A stretch of 14,954 bases of DNA from DAOUMU01 sp034409055 (lineage in GTDB: Bacteria; Chloroflexota; Anaerolineae; 4572-78; J111), in contig DAOUMU010000329.1 of NCBI GenBank assembly GCA_034409055.1, positions 1-14,954 of the forward strand, written 5' to 3'. Under the pieces are notes generated by a model. That model was not told where the DNA came from, did no database searches, and saw only the letters and a program-made list of their open reading frames with translations. The position numbers and the translations under genes were made by a program. Positions 1-7,700 of the stretch are shown here, one piece after another (position 1 is the stretch's first letter; each line of letters opens with the position of its first letter).

Positions 1-30
1 CTGTACTTCTTCTGGGATTGCTTTACTCAT
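1..30 (-). CDS. 5' end of a leftward gene, cut by the window edge
   Basis: On the minus strand an ATG at 30 (a second ATG lies directly upstream at 33) opens a frame reading MSKAIPEEVQ up to the window edge without a stop. A purine-rich Shine-Dalgarno-like run (AAAAGGGGGG) lies a few bases upstream of the start. The gene diverges from the histidine kinase gene that starts at 202. Ten residues are too few to name a family. The call rests only on the open frame and the ribosome binding site. Confidence 0.45.
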   Translation of the reverse strand, partial: MSKAIPEEVQ

Positions 31-139
31 CATTCCCCCCTTTTGATCTTTTTTGTTCATTTGGAGGGAATTATAGCTTTTTTCAGCCTCTACACCATTT
101 TCCCAGAATCAGTCGTCGCTCCCCTTCCCGTCATAGTAG

Positions 140-168
140 TAGCCATTCCGACTTAATCATGCTACAAT
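140..168 (+). promoter_or_regulatory. Putative sigma70 promoter with extended -10, histidine kinase gene
   Basis: A TAGCCA box (140-145, four of six bases match TTGACA) is followed after 17 bp by TACAAT (163-168), preceded by TG at 160-161, giving the extended -10 form TGC-TACAAT. The predicted transcript would start near 175, about 27 bases before the ATG at 202. This argues against the TTG at 175 as the translation start. Confidence 0.5.
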
Positions 169-201
169 TAAACGTTGTCATTACGTCAAAGGATCGATCG
201 T

Positions 202-918
202 ATGAGTGATTCGCTACTGAGTACCCTTGAAAATGAACGTCGCTACGCCGCCCGGGAGTTACATGACGGCGTGGCCCAAACCACGCTTCAACTGGGTCTG
301 CAAGCGGGTATCTGCGGCAAACTGTTGGAGCAGGGTCAGTTGGAGATGCTGAGCAAGGTCCTGGCCGAGATGGAGGAACGGATTCAATTGGCCTCGAGCC
401 AGGTGCGGGAGATGATTGCCGACATGCGCCCTCCGCAGATCAAACCGGAGGCGGACTTGCATACGTACCTGCAACACGCCATTGATACCCATCTGGAACG
501 GGGCGGGCCACCGGTAGAATATCGTTTCGAGTGGTCAGGCCAGCTTCCGGCCCTTTCCGCCCAACAGACGCTGGGCCTGTTCAGGATTGTTCAAGAAGCG
601 CTGCTAAACGTGCGCAAACATGCTGAGGCAAAAAATGTACGCCTGATCCTGTCAGAGGATGACCATCATTTCTACACGATCGTTTCTGACAACGGCCAAG
701 GGTTTGACCCGGTCGAGGCAGCGGCCCGACCTGTGGACAAGGGTGGAGCCGGCCTGGCTAACCTGCACGCTCGAGCGCAGGCCATTGGGGGATCGTTAAC
801 GATTACCAGGGATTCAACGGGGAATTGGACAGAGATAACGATGAGGCTGCCCAAATCAGATGGGAGCACAGGCCCTGAGCAGTTTCCTGAGGTGAACTTA
901 TCAGAAAGACTGTTGTGA
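202..918 (+). CDS. Orphan soluble sensor histidine kinase, HisKA_3 / NarL family
   Basis: The 238-residue protein is a two-component histidine kinase, expected to autophosphorylate a histidine and pass the phosphate to a LuxR/NarL-type response regulator. The HisKA_3 dimerisation motif RELHDGVAQ puts the phospho-acceptor at His21. The ATPase domain follows, with an N-box around Asn136 (VQEALLNVRKHA), a G1 box DNGQGF near 163-168 and a G2 region GGAGLANLHARAQAIGG near 180-196. There is no membrane segment and no PAS or GAF input domain, so it must sense through a partner or be a cytoplasmic core kinase. No response regulator gene lies next to it. The ATG at 202 is preferred over an in-frame TTG at 175 because AAAGGA (188-193) lies 8 bases upstream of it and a promoter-like element would place the RNA start near 175. 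Confidence 0.88.
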   Translation: MSDSLLSTLENERRYAARELHDGVAQTTLQLGLQAGICGKLLEQGQLEMLSKVLAEMEERIQLASSQVREMIADMRPPQIKPEADLHTYLQHAIDTHLERGGPPVEYRFEWSGQLPALSAQQTLGLFRIVQEALLNVRKHAEAKNVRLILSEDDHHFYTIVSDNGQGFDPVEAAARPVDKGGAGLANLHARAQAIGGSLTITRDSTGNWTEITMRLPKSDGSTGPEQFPEVNLSERLL

Positions 919-978
919 TCAGCCACTGTCTTTGAGTAGACACCATGCTCTTACAGGGCGCCCTCAAGGAGGAAAATT

Positions 979-1006
979 AGGAGGCCAAAGTGCACTTTGG
1001 CCTCCT
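979..1006. terminator. Perfect 28-bp palindrome, probable terminator of the leftward gene
   Basis: AGGAGGCCAAAGTG pairs perfectly with CACTTTGGCCTCCT, giving 14-bp arms with no spacer. Read leftwards, the stem is followed by AATTTTCC, a weak U-tract. It could therefore end transcription of the minus-strand gene that stops at 1109. Read rightwards it is followed by CCAAAAGG with no U-tract, so rightward termination of the histidine kinase gene is less likely. It abuts the left edge of the first REP-like repeat. Confidence 0.5.
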
Positions 1007-1106
1007 CCAAAAGGAAGGACGAGGCAAGTTGGAGCATAGCCTGTTTGTTTCAGCTACCAATCCGACTTGCCCCGCCCTTACGTTACCCACAAATTTAAAA
1101 GGATAC
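1005..1106. repeat. REP-like palindromic repeat, copy 1
   Basis: This copy has a left arm (1005-1033), a 27-base core (1034-1060) and a right arm with tail (1061-1106). The arms carry a near-perfect terminal inverted repeat: left AAGGACGAGGCAAGTTGGA against right TCCGACTTGCCCCGCCCTT, with three mismatches. Copy 2 at 1615-1720 has the same arms and tail in the same orientation, but its core is the reverse complement. The right edge is 2 bases from the stop codon of the leftward gene, a typical site for REP-type elements. Confidence 0.85.
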
Positions 1107-1108
1107 TT

Positions 1109-1420
1109 TTATACTCTAACCCACAAATATAATTTGTGTCCCTCCTCAACTTCTTCCCAGCGAATTGCCAAAATATCAAGCTCTCCCCTTTCCCCACCGT
1201 CACCGGTAGGGAAATCCAGTCGGGCCAGACGCCCTTCACGCCAGGCATCCTGGCAACGTTCGACCAGTTGGGGACCATTAAAGGTGCGCATCTCACACAG
1301 GGCAATGCCACTACCCTCTGTACCTTCTAAAACCCCAATCGTCCATTCATTAGAGACATCGCGGAAATCAGGGGGGGGACCTTCGACAATGGTGATATAG
1401 GCTGGATTTTGTTTTTCCAT
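1109..1420 (-). CDS. Small conserved-looking hypothetical protein
   Basis: The 103-residue acidic protein has no signal peptide or membrane segment. The sequence is coherent and protein-like: N-terminal YITIVEGPPPDFR, a central WTIGVLEG strand, a helix-like stretch around AWREGRLARLDFPTG and a charged C-terminus with AIRWEEVEEGHKLYLWVRV. I do not recognise a family. The start at 1420 has AAGGA directly abutting it and a better-placed but distant AAGGGA about 12 bases upstream, so the start is only moderately supported. A perfect TATAAT lies on the minus strand at 1464-1459. The gene sits alone between two repeat copies and would be transcribed divergently from lpd. Confidence 0.65.
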   Translation of the reverse strand: MEKQNPAYITIVEGPPPDFRDVSNEWTIGVLEGTEGSGIALCEMRTFNGPQLVERCQDAWREGRLARLDFPTGDGGERGELDILAIRWEEVEEGHKLYLWVRV

Positions 1421-1458
1421 TCCTTTATTTATTCCCTTAAGTATTAAGATTCACTATG

Positions 1459-1464
1459 ATTATA
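1459..1464 (-). promoter_or_regulatory. Candidate -10 box for the leftward small gene
   Basis: A perfect TATAAT lies on the minus strand, about 39 bases before the ATG at 1420. No good -35 box is present at 16-18 bp; TTGGCA occurs 22 bp upstream, which is too far. It is supported only by the -10 match and position. Confidence 0.3.
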
Positions 1465-1569
1465 TTTTACATGGAAATGGGCGGAGTGCCAATTATGACC
1501 CTAATTTAGAGAATTTGTTTGTCCCGACCATCAACACCTTCTATCGCTTTTCGCCTCTGATGATAATAG

Positions 1570-1578
1570 TGCTATAAT
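1570..1578 (+). promoter_or_regulatory. Candidate extended -10 promoter upstream of lpd
   Basis: TGC-TATAAT is a perfect -10 hexamer with the extended TG. The -35 region at 1550-1555 (TTCGCC) is poor. If used for lpd, the RNA would have a leader of about 308 bases containing repeat copy 2 and the structured stretch at 1738-1845. No better promoter is seen closer to lpd. Confidence 0.4.
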
Positions 1579-1614
1579 GCACAAAATTTTTTAACCTGTG
1601 CGGTTAGGTATCCT

Positions 1615-1720
1615 CTCCAAAAGTAAGGGCGAGGCAAGTCGGATTGGTGGTAGTCGAAACAAACAAGCTATGCTCCGACTTGCCCCGCCCCTACACTACC
1701 CACAAATTTGAAGGGGATAC
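1615..1720. repeat. REP-like palindromic repeat, copy 2 (core inverted relative to copy 1)
   Basis: The left arm is 1615-1643 (26 of 29 bases match copy 1). The right arm and tail are 1674-1720, matching copy 1 through ACCCACAAATTT and GGATAC. Terminal inverted repeats AAGGGCGAGGCAAGTCGGA / TCCGACTTGCCCCGCCC are nearly perfect. The 30-base core (1644-1673) reads as the reverse complement of copy 1's core: GCATAGCTTGTTTGTTTC on the minus strand against GCATAGCCTGTTTGTTTC on the plus strand of copy 1. Confidence 0.85.
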
Positions 1721-1737
1721 GCGGTCAGGTTGAACAA

Positions 1738-1845
1738 CTTTCCCGGAAGCTATAAAGCGGCTTTAATTGGACCAAAATTTGCAAATGTAGCCTTATTTCG
1801 TCCAGTGCAGTCCTTGTAGCGTCCGGGAAGGTGAGCCAACTGCAC
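1738..1845 (+). promoter_or_regulatory. Structured leader upstream of lpd, unassigned
   Basis: TTTCCCGGA (1739-1747) can pair with TCCGGGAAG (1822-1830), enclosing 74 bases. A second perfect 7-bp pairing, GTGCAGT (1805-1811) with ACTGCAC (1839-1845), straddles the right strand of the first stem. The two are thus interleaved, as a pseudoknot or mutually exclusive folds. The element ends 47 bases before the lpd start. It matches no riboswitch I recognise. The pairings are seen; a regulatory role is inference. Confidence 0.3.
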
Positions 1846-1892
1846 AAGTCAAATTTCTTCAAAACGACTTTTTATATTAGGAAGGTGAATCT

Positions 1893-3266
1893 ATGAGTAA
1901 TTATGGTACGATTGTGATTGGGGGGGGGCCGGGTGGCTATGTAGCCGCCATCCGAGCCAGCCAGCTTGGCCAGAAAACGGCCGTGGTCGAGCGGGAACAC
2001 ATGGGCGGTATCTGCCTAAACTGGGGCTGCATCCCTACCAAATCGTTACTACGCAACGCAGAAGTGATTAACCTGCTCAAACAAGGCAAGGCTTTTGGCT
2101 TTAGCTTTGATAACCTGAGCATTGATTACAGTGCCGCCCAGAAGCGGAGCCGTCGGGTTAGCCAGAGATTGGTTAAAGGCATCGGCTTTTTGATGAAAAA
2201 GAATAATATTGAGGTTATCGAGGGGACAGGCAAACTAAAAAGCAAAACCGAAGTGGAAGTCAATGGCCAGGTTCACACCGCTAAAAACATCATCATTGCC
2301 ACCGGGGCTCGGGCCCGCAGTATTCCCGGCGTGGAGATTGATGGGGACAAGCTGATGACCTATCACCATGCCCTGGCCCTGACTGAAGTGCCGGACTCGT
2401 TGGTGGTCGTTGGCGCCGGGGCTATTGGTATGGAGTTCGCCCATATCTTCCACAGCTACGGCAGTGAGGTCACGGTGGTTGAAATGTTACCCAACGTATT
2501 GCCCCTGGAAGACGAAGAGATTGGCCAGGAAGTGGAAAAGCAATTTAAGCGGGCCGGCATCAAGGTCGAAACAGGAACCAAAGTTGAGAAAGTCGAAATC
2601 AACGACGACGTCACCTTCACCGTCAGTAAAGATGGGCAAACCGAAACCATACAGACCAGGAAGGCCCTGATTGCCATCGGCGTCGCTCCCAACAGTGATA
2701 ACCTGGGCTTAGAAACCGTGGGGGTCAATACTGACCGGGGATTCATTCAGATAAACGAAAAGATGGAAACCAACGTGCCGGGCATTTACGCCATTGGCGA
2801 CGTGACCGGCAAGCTAGCCCTGGCCCACGTGGCCAGCGCGCAAGGGATTGTGGCCGCCGAAGCAATCGCCGGCCATCAAACCCGCCCGCTCAATTACAAA
2901 AATATGCCTCGCTGTACCTACACCCATCCAGAAGTGGCCTCGGTCGGCTTAACCGAAGCCGAGGCGCGCGAACAAGGTTACGATGTCAAAACCGGTAAGT
3001 TCCCCTTCCAGGCGAACGGCAAAGCGCTGGGCTTAGATGATAACGTGGGCTTTGTTAAGATTGTGGCCGAGAATAAATACAACGAGGTGCTGGGGGTGCA
3101 TATGGTTGGCCCCCATGTAACGGAAATGCTGGCCGGACCGACGGGGATGATTGGCCTGGAAACCACCTTAGAAGAACTGGCCCATACTATTCACCCGCAC
3201 CCGACCCTGAGTGAGGTGGTGATGGAGGCTGCCCACGTCACCCTGGGTCAGGCGATTCACATATAA
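1893..3266 (+). CDS. lpd: Dihydrolipoyl dehydrogenase (E3)
   Basis: This 457-residue FAD flavoprotein reoxidises the dihydrolipoyl groups of 2-oxoacid dehydrogenase complexes or of the glycine cleavage system, with NAD+ as acceptor. The FAD-binding motif GGGPGG is at residues 10-15. The redox-active disulfide is CLNWGC (Cys41, Cys46). The NAD-binding Rossmann motif GAGAIG is at 174-179, and the second FAD motif YAIGDV is present. The interface catalytic motif HPHPTLSE supplies His436 and Glu441. Length and motif order are normal for the family. The start is fixed by AGGAAGGTGA at 1879-1888. No E1, E2 or gcv genes are adjacent, so the partner complex is unknown. A run of eight Gs encodes part of the first glycine motif; the frame through it is intact. 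Confidence 0.97.
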   Translation: MSNYGTIVIGGGPGGYVAAIRASQLGQKTAVVEREHMGGICLNWGCIPTKSLLRNAEVINLLKQGKAFGFSFDNLSIDYSAAQKRSRRVSQRLVKGIGFLMKKNNIEVIEGTGKLKSKTEVEVNGQVHTAKNIIIATGARARSIPGVEIDGDKLMTYHHALALTEVPDSLVVVGAGAIGMEFAHIFHSYGSEVTVVEMLPNVLPLEDEEIGQEVEKQFKRAGIKVETGTKVEKVEINDDVTFTVSKDGQTETIQTRKALIAIGVAPNSDNLGLETVGVNTDRGFIQINEKMETNVPGIYAIGDVTGKLALAHVASAQGIVAAEAIAGHQTRPLNYKNMPRCTYTHPEVASVGLTEAEAREQGYDVKTGKFPFQANGKALGLDDNVGFVKIVAENKYNEVLGVHMVGPHVTEMLAGPTGMIGLETTLEELAHTIHPHPTLSEVVMEAAHVTLGQAIHI

Positions 3267-3320
3267 GTTATCAGCGGTCGGCTTTCAGCAGTCAGCCATA
3301 TTATCTATCCTAAACAAAAC

Positions 3321-3364
3321 GCTGGAGATTGAAGGATTTTTATACTTTCAATCTCCAGCTTTTA
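3321..3364. terminator. Rho-independent terminator, shared by lpd and selC
   Basis: GCTGGAGATTGAA (3321-3333) pairs perfectly over 13 bp with TTCAATCTCCAGC (3347-3359), followed by TTTT on the plus strand. Read leftwards the stem is followed by GTTTTGTTTAG. It therefore fits as a bidirectional terminator between lpd and the convergent tRNA gene, whose 3' end is at 3377. Confidence 0.85.
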
Positions 3365-3376
3365 CTGAAAGCGAAC

Positions 3377-3475
3377 TGGCGGGAGTGAATGGGAGTCGAA
3401 CCCACCGACGCTTGCTGCTCGCAACCGCCCACTGATTTTGAAGACCAGGGCCGCCACCGGACGACATCCACCCCC
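3377..3475 (-). tRNA. selC: tRNA-Sec (anticodon TCA)
   Basis: This selenocysteine tRNA reads UGA codons preceded by a SECIS element, delivered by SelB. On the minus strand the 99-base gene starts GGGGGTGG (3475-3468) and ends TCACTCCC-G-CCA, giving an 8-bp acceptor stem with two G-T pairs, a bacterial tRNA-Sec hallmark. A 6-bp D stem GTCGTC/GGCGGC follows, then the anticodon arm CTGGT-CTTCAAA-ATCAG with TCA at 3441-3439. A long variable arm (about nine pairs with one mismatch, loop GAGCA) and the T arm GTGGG-TTCGACT-CCCAT complete it. CCA is encoded. No selA, selB or selD gene lies in the window. Confidence 0.95.
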
Positions 3476-3489
3476 ACAATTGGGAATTA

Positions 3490-3521
3490 TGAGTTTGGAA
3501 TGATAAATGATGAGTTTGGAA
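3490..3521. repeat. Short direct repeat upstream of selC
   Basis: TGAGTTTGGAA occurs at 3490-3500 and again at 3511-3521, a 21-bp period, in the AT-rich stretch just 5' of the tRNA gene. It may be simple intergenic duplication or part of the tRNA promoter region; nothing else supports a function. Confidence 0.4.
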
Positions 3522-3624
3522 CCCACCCACAACTGATATAGGTACAAATTCTCTTATATTTTAGGCGATTTTAAGATTTTTGCAATATTGAATTGCACCC
3601 TCGCTAACATCGATTTTTAGCAAC

Positions 3625-3653
3625 TTGACAGTAAGACTGCTTCGTGATATATT
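3625..3653 (+). promoter_or_regulatory. Sigma70 promoter of the T-box / alaX / ileS operon
   Basis: A consensus TTGACA (3625-3630), a 17-bp spacer and TATATT (3648-3653) predict a start near 3660, just before the T-box stem I. This is the best promoter in the window. Confidence 0.85.
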
Positions 3654-3659
3654 TTCCAC

Positions 3660-3956
3660 CTATAATAATAAAAAGGCGACGACGGAAACGAGTAAGCAAG
3701 CCTGTATGTCCCAGCGAATCCGGGTTGGTGGAAGCCGGATACATTAACCTTGCTGAAAATCCTTCCTGAGCCGCTGACCGAAAGATTGTTATCTATCATC
3801 GAGTAGACTCAGCCGGGATCACCTCCCGTTACCGAGGTGCGCCTATCGGAACTCAGTTCCCGTAGGCGATCGAGTGAGTGGAAACACTAAATTGGGTGGT
3901 ACCGCGGGAAGTTATTTAGACTCTCGTCCCAATATTTGGGATGGGAGTTTTTTTAT
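3660..3956 (+). promoter_or_regulatory. T-box leader, isoleucine type, controlling alaX-ileS
   Basis: The leader senses uncharged tRNA-Ile and switches between terminator and antiterminator. Stem I begins near GGCGACGACGG. The specifier-loop S-turn is formed by AGTA followed by AGCAAG on the 5' side and CTTGCTGAA on the 3' side, with the likely specifier ATC at 3759-3761. A CACCTC/GAGGTG stem (3820-3839) and a stem GCCTA...TAGGC (3841-3867) follow. The T-box sequence GGGTGGTACCGCGG is at 3894-3907. Its TGGT would pair with the NCCA end of a tRNA with discriminator A, as in tRNA-Ile. The competing terminator is at 3920-3954. The Ile assignment rests on the specifier and the downstream ileS. 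Confidence 0.93.
3920..3954 (+). terminator. T-box regulated terminator
   Basis: ACTCTCGTCCCAA (3920-3932) pairs with TTGGGATGGGAGT (3936-3948), with a few G-T pairs, and is followed by a run of seven Ts. It lies directly after the T-box antiterminator and 67 bases before the alaX start. Confidence 0.9.
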
Positions 3957-4020
3957 TCTTTTGTCACTCTTAGGTGAACAGTTACCCAAAATATTAATTG
4001 GCAAATCGACAGGAGGAACC

Positions 4021-4725
4021 ATGACCGAGCTACTAGCACACACCGATGCCTATCTGAAAGAATTCGAGGCGACTGTGGTGGCCGTCAATTTCGAAGAAAA
4101 GGCCGTGGCCCTGGATAAAACCACCTTTTATCCAGGCGGGGGAGGACAACCCCCCGACCGGGGCTGGATTAACGACCAGTTGGTAACCAAAGTGAAACGC
4201 CAGGGCGAGCATATCTGGCACTGGCTGGAAGGTGATCTGCCAGCAGAGGGGAGTACCGTCCACGGTAAGCTGGATTGGGACCGCCGCTACAAGCTCATGC
4301 GTACCCACACCGCCTTCCACATTCTGTGTGGGGTGGTCTGGCGGGATTACGGGGCCCAAGTAACCGGCGGTAACATGGACGTGCTCAAGGGGCGCATGGA
4401 TTTTGAATTTGAGACGCTGCGCCAGGAGTTGGTTAAAGAGATCGAGAAAAAGTTGAACGTCGAAGTGGCGGCGGCCCGTGATGTTCACGTGAAGATTTTG
4501 CCCCGTGAAGAGGCTTTTCAGATTCCCGACCTGATTCGGACCAAGATTAACCTGCTGCCAGAAGGTATCACCGAGGTGCGGACCATCGAAATCGAGGGGC
4601 TGGATTTACAGGCCGATGGCGGTACCCATGTGGCCAATACTCGAGAAGTGGGTAAAATTAAAATAGCCGGTTATAAAAGTAAAGGTAAGATTAACAAACG
4701 CATTATGTTAGAGATTAGTGATTAA
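4021..4725 (+). CDS. alaX: AlaX-type alanyl-tRNA editing protein (Ser/Gly-tRNA-Ala deacylase)
   Basis: This 234-residue stand-alone homologue of the AlaRS editing domain should hydrolyse Ser-tRNA(Ala) (and Gly-tRNA(Ala)) in trans. The N-terminal part has the TTFYPGGGGQPPDRG motif (34-48) of the AlaX-M/AlaRS editing module. The zinc-site HxxxH is HTAFH (His96, His100). The second motif, normally CxxxH, reads DGGTH (Asp199, His203), so the usual Cys is Asp; I believe this variant occurs in part of the AlaX family. The ATG at 4021 has AGGAGG at 4011-4016; an in-frame upstream extension would run back into the T-box and is rejected. It is the first gene after the Ile T-box, with ileS 31 bp downstream, so editing of tRNA-Ala is placed under tRNA-Ile charging status. 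Confidence 0.92.
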   Translation: MTELLAHTDAYLKEFEATVVAVNFEEKAVALDKTTFYPGGGGQPPDRGWINDQLVTKVKRQGEHIWHWLEGDLPAEGSTVHGKLDWDRRYKLMRTHTAFHILCGVVWRDYGAQVTGGNMDVLKGRMDFEFETLRQELVKEIEKKLNVEVAAARDVHVKILPREEAFQIPDLIRTKINLLPEGITEVRTIEIEGLDLQADGGTHVANTREVGKIKIAGYKSKGKINKRIMLEISD

Positions 4726-4756
4726 GTAGAAAATTTTATACTCAGGAGCAAAACCA

Positions 4757-7700
4757 ATGCCATTTAGAGACGTACCCTCAGACGTAGACTTTCCGGCACA
4801 GGAGCAGGAGGTCCTACAATGGTGGAAAGACAATCAATCCTTTGAAAAACTGTGGGCCATGCAAAAAGGCCGACCGAAATGGAGTTTCATCGACGGACCG
4901 ATTACGGCCAACAACCCGATGGGCGTGCACCACGCCTGGGGCCGGACCTATAAAGACGTCTACAATCGTTACTGGGCCATGCGCGGGCACGAACTGCGCT
5001 ACCAGCAGGGCTTCGACTGCCAGGGTCTGTGGGTCGAGGTCGAAGTCGAAAAGGAGATGGGCTTCAAAAACAAAAAAGATATCGAAAATTACGGTATGGC
5101 CGCCTTTGTCAACAAGTGCAAAGAGCGGGTGCTGCGCTACTCCGCCGTGCAAACCGAGCAATCGCTCCGCCTGGGTTACTGGATGGACTGGAACGACACC
5201 GACCAACTAGGCCGGCTGGCCGATAAAATCGTCGAGAACGCGGAAGAAGTGATTACTGTTGAGGGACCGGAGGGAACGCTCACCGACACAGTTGAAAATA
5301 TCGTCGGCCGGCTGGGCATGCCGGAGTTGGGCGGCAGTTACTACACCCTCTCCAATGAGAACAACTATATGATCTGGCGCGCCCTCAAAATTTGCTCCGA
5401 GAACGGCTGGCTCTACCGGGGGGCCGACGTGATGCCCTGGTGTCCCCGTTGTGCCACCGGCATCAGCCAGCACGAGATTGTGACCGATGGTTACGCTGAA
5501 ATCACCCACCGCAGTGTAACCGTCAAATTCCCGTTGCGGGACAGGCCCGGCGAGGCCCTCCTGGTCTGGACCACCACCCCCTGGACTTTGACCAGCAACG
5601 TCGCCGCCGCCGTGGGACCGGACCTGGATTACATCAAGGTCAAAATGCTGTTGACCAATGAAATCTTCTACCTGAGCCGGGGCACCCCCCATATGCTGCG
5701 CGGCAAATACGAACTGCTGGCCGAACTGAAGGGGAATGAGATGGTTGGCTGGACCTACGACGGTCCCTTTGACGACCTGCCGGCCGTGCAGCAGCCGGGC
5801 GGCTGGACCGACCTCAAGGAACTGATCGCGGGTATTAGCGTCAGTGCCAAAGAGGCCCATCAAGTGATTGCCTGGGATGAAGTGGGCGAAGAAGAGGGTA
5901 CGGGCATTGTTCATATTGCTCCCGGTGCTGGCGCGGAAGACTTCGCCCTGGGCAAAGAATATGGCCTGCCGATTGTGGCCCCCTTGAACGACGAAGGTTT
6001 CTTTGTCGAGGGCTTCGCCTGGCTGACCGGTATGCAAGTCAGCCAGGTAGCCGACCCCATCTTTAAAAACCTGGAAGAAAAGGGCCTGCTCTACCATATT
6101 GAAGGTTACACCCACCGCTATCCAACTTGCTGGCGCTGCAAAACCGAGTTGGTTTTCCGGCTCGTCGATGAGTGGTTCGTCAGTATGGACAAACTGCGTC
6201 CCCTGTTGATGGACATCACCCGCCAGATTCGCTGGATTCCGGCCTTTGGCCTGGAGCGTGAGCTGGACTGGCTCAGAAATATGCACGACTGGATGATCTC
6301 TAAAAAGCGTTACTGGGGCCTGGCTCTACCCATTTGGGAATGTGACTCCTGCGCTCATTGGACCGTCGTTGGCGACGATATCGAACTGAAAGAGCGGGCC
6401 GTGGCCGGTTATGAGGAATTTGCCGGTCACACGCCGCATCGTCCCTGGATTGACTCAATTAAACTGAAATGCGAGAATTGTGGTAGCTTGATGAATCGGA
6501 TAGCTGATGTCGGCAACCCCTGGCTGGATGCCGGTATCGTCAGCTTTAGCACCCTGCGCTATCGACAAAACCCCGAATATTGGCGCAAGTGGTATCCGGC
6601 CGACTGGATCAGCGAGAGCTTCCCCGGCCAGTTCCGCAACTGGTTCTACAGCATGCTGGTTATGGGAGCGATCATTGATAAAAGCCCCTCCTTTATGAGT
6701 AACTTTGGCTATGCCACGCTGTGGGCCGAGGATGGCCGGCCGATGCACAAGAGCTGGGGCAACGCCATTGAGTTTAACGAAGCGGCCGACAAAATGGGTG
6801 TCGACGTGATGCGCTGGATGTATTGTAACCACAAGCCGGAGCAGAACCTGCTCTTTGGCTACCATCGGGCCGACGAAGTTCGCCGCCAATTCCTCATTCC
6901 GCTCTGGAATGTCTACAATTTCTTTGTGACTTATGCCAAGCTGGATGAGTGGACACCCGATTCATCGCTACAAACGGTCATCGCCAACTCCGAAAATCCC
7001 CTGGATGGCTGGATTGTGGCTCGCCTGAACGAGGTTATCGCCAAAGTAACGACTAACCTGGAAAATTACGACGCCTACGGGCCAACCCTGGCCATCCAGG
7101 CCTTACTGGAAGACCTGACCAACTGGTACGTCCGCCGCTCCCGCCGCCGCTTCTGGCGCAGCGAGCATGACGCCGACAAAGAGGCGGCCTATGCTACCCT
7201 CTATCACGTCTTGACCACGCTCATCAAAATATTGGCCCCAATCACCCCCTTTGTGACCGAGGTAATGTACCAAAACCTGGTGCGTGGTGTAGACGACAGC
7301 GCTCCGGAGTCGGTGCATCATTGCGCCTGGCCGGAGGCAGATGAGGCAACCATTGACCAGTCGCTGCTGGACCAGATGGATTTGGCCCGTCGCATTGCCA
7401 GCCTGGGCTTGGGGGCGCGGGGCAATGCCAACATCAAGGTCCGCCAACCATTGGCCCGGGCCCTGGTGCATGTGGGGCAGAGTGACAGTGTATTCCAAAG
7501 AGAGTTATCTGCTGAATTAACGGCTATTGTGGTTGATGAGCTCAACGTCAAATCCCTGGAATTTGTGGCCGAGGCCGGCGAGTTGATCAGCTACAAAGTG
7601 CTGCCTAACCTCAAATTGTTGGGCCCCAAACTGGGTAAGTTGATCCCGGCTGTGCGCCAGGCGGTGGCAGCAGCCGACGCCAACGAGTTGGTGGCTAAAG

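Noticed and set aside
175..201. TTG at 175 as the start of the histidine kinase
   Set aside because: It has no Shine-Dalgarno and lies about at the predicted transcription start; ATG 202 has AAAGGA at 8-base spacing.
18..209. 63-codon plus-strand frame at the left edge
   Set aside because: Ser/Phe/His-rich composition, no ribosome binding site; it overlaps the leftward gene start, the promoter and the histidine kinase start.
3874..4020. N-terminal extension of AlaX back to 3874
   Set aside because: It would translate the T-box antiterminator and terminator; ATG 4021 has AGGAGG and matches the family N-terminus.
5207..6286. 359-codon minus-strand frame antisense to ileS
   Set aside because: It is a frame shadow of GC-rich ileS codons with no recognisable domain, while the plus strand is an unambiguous synthetase.
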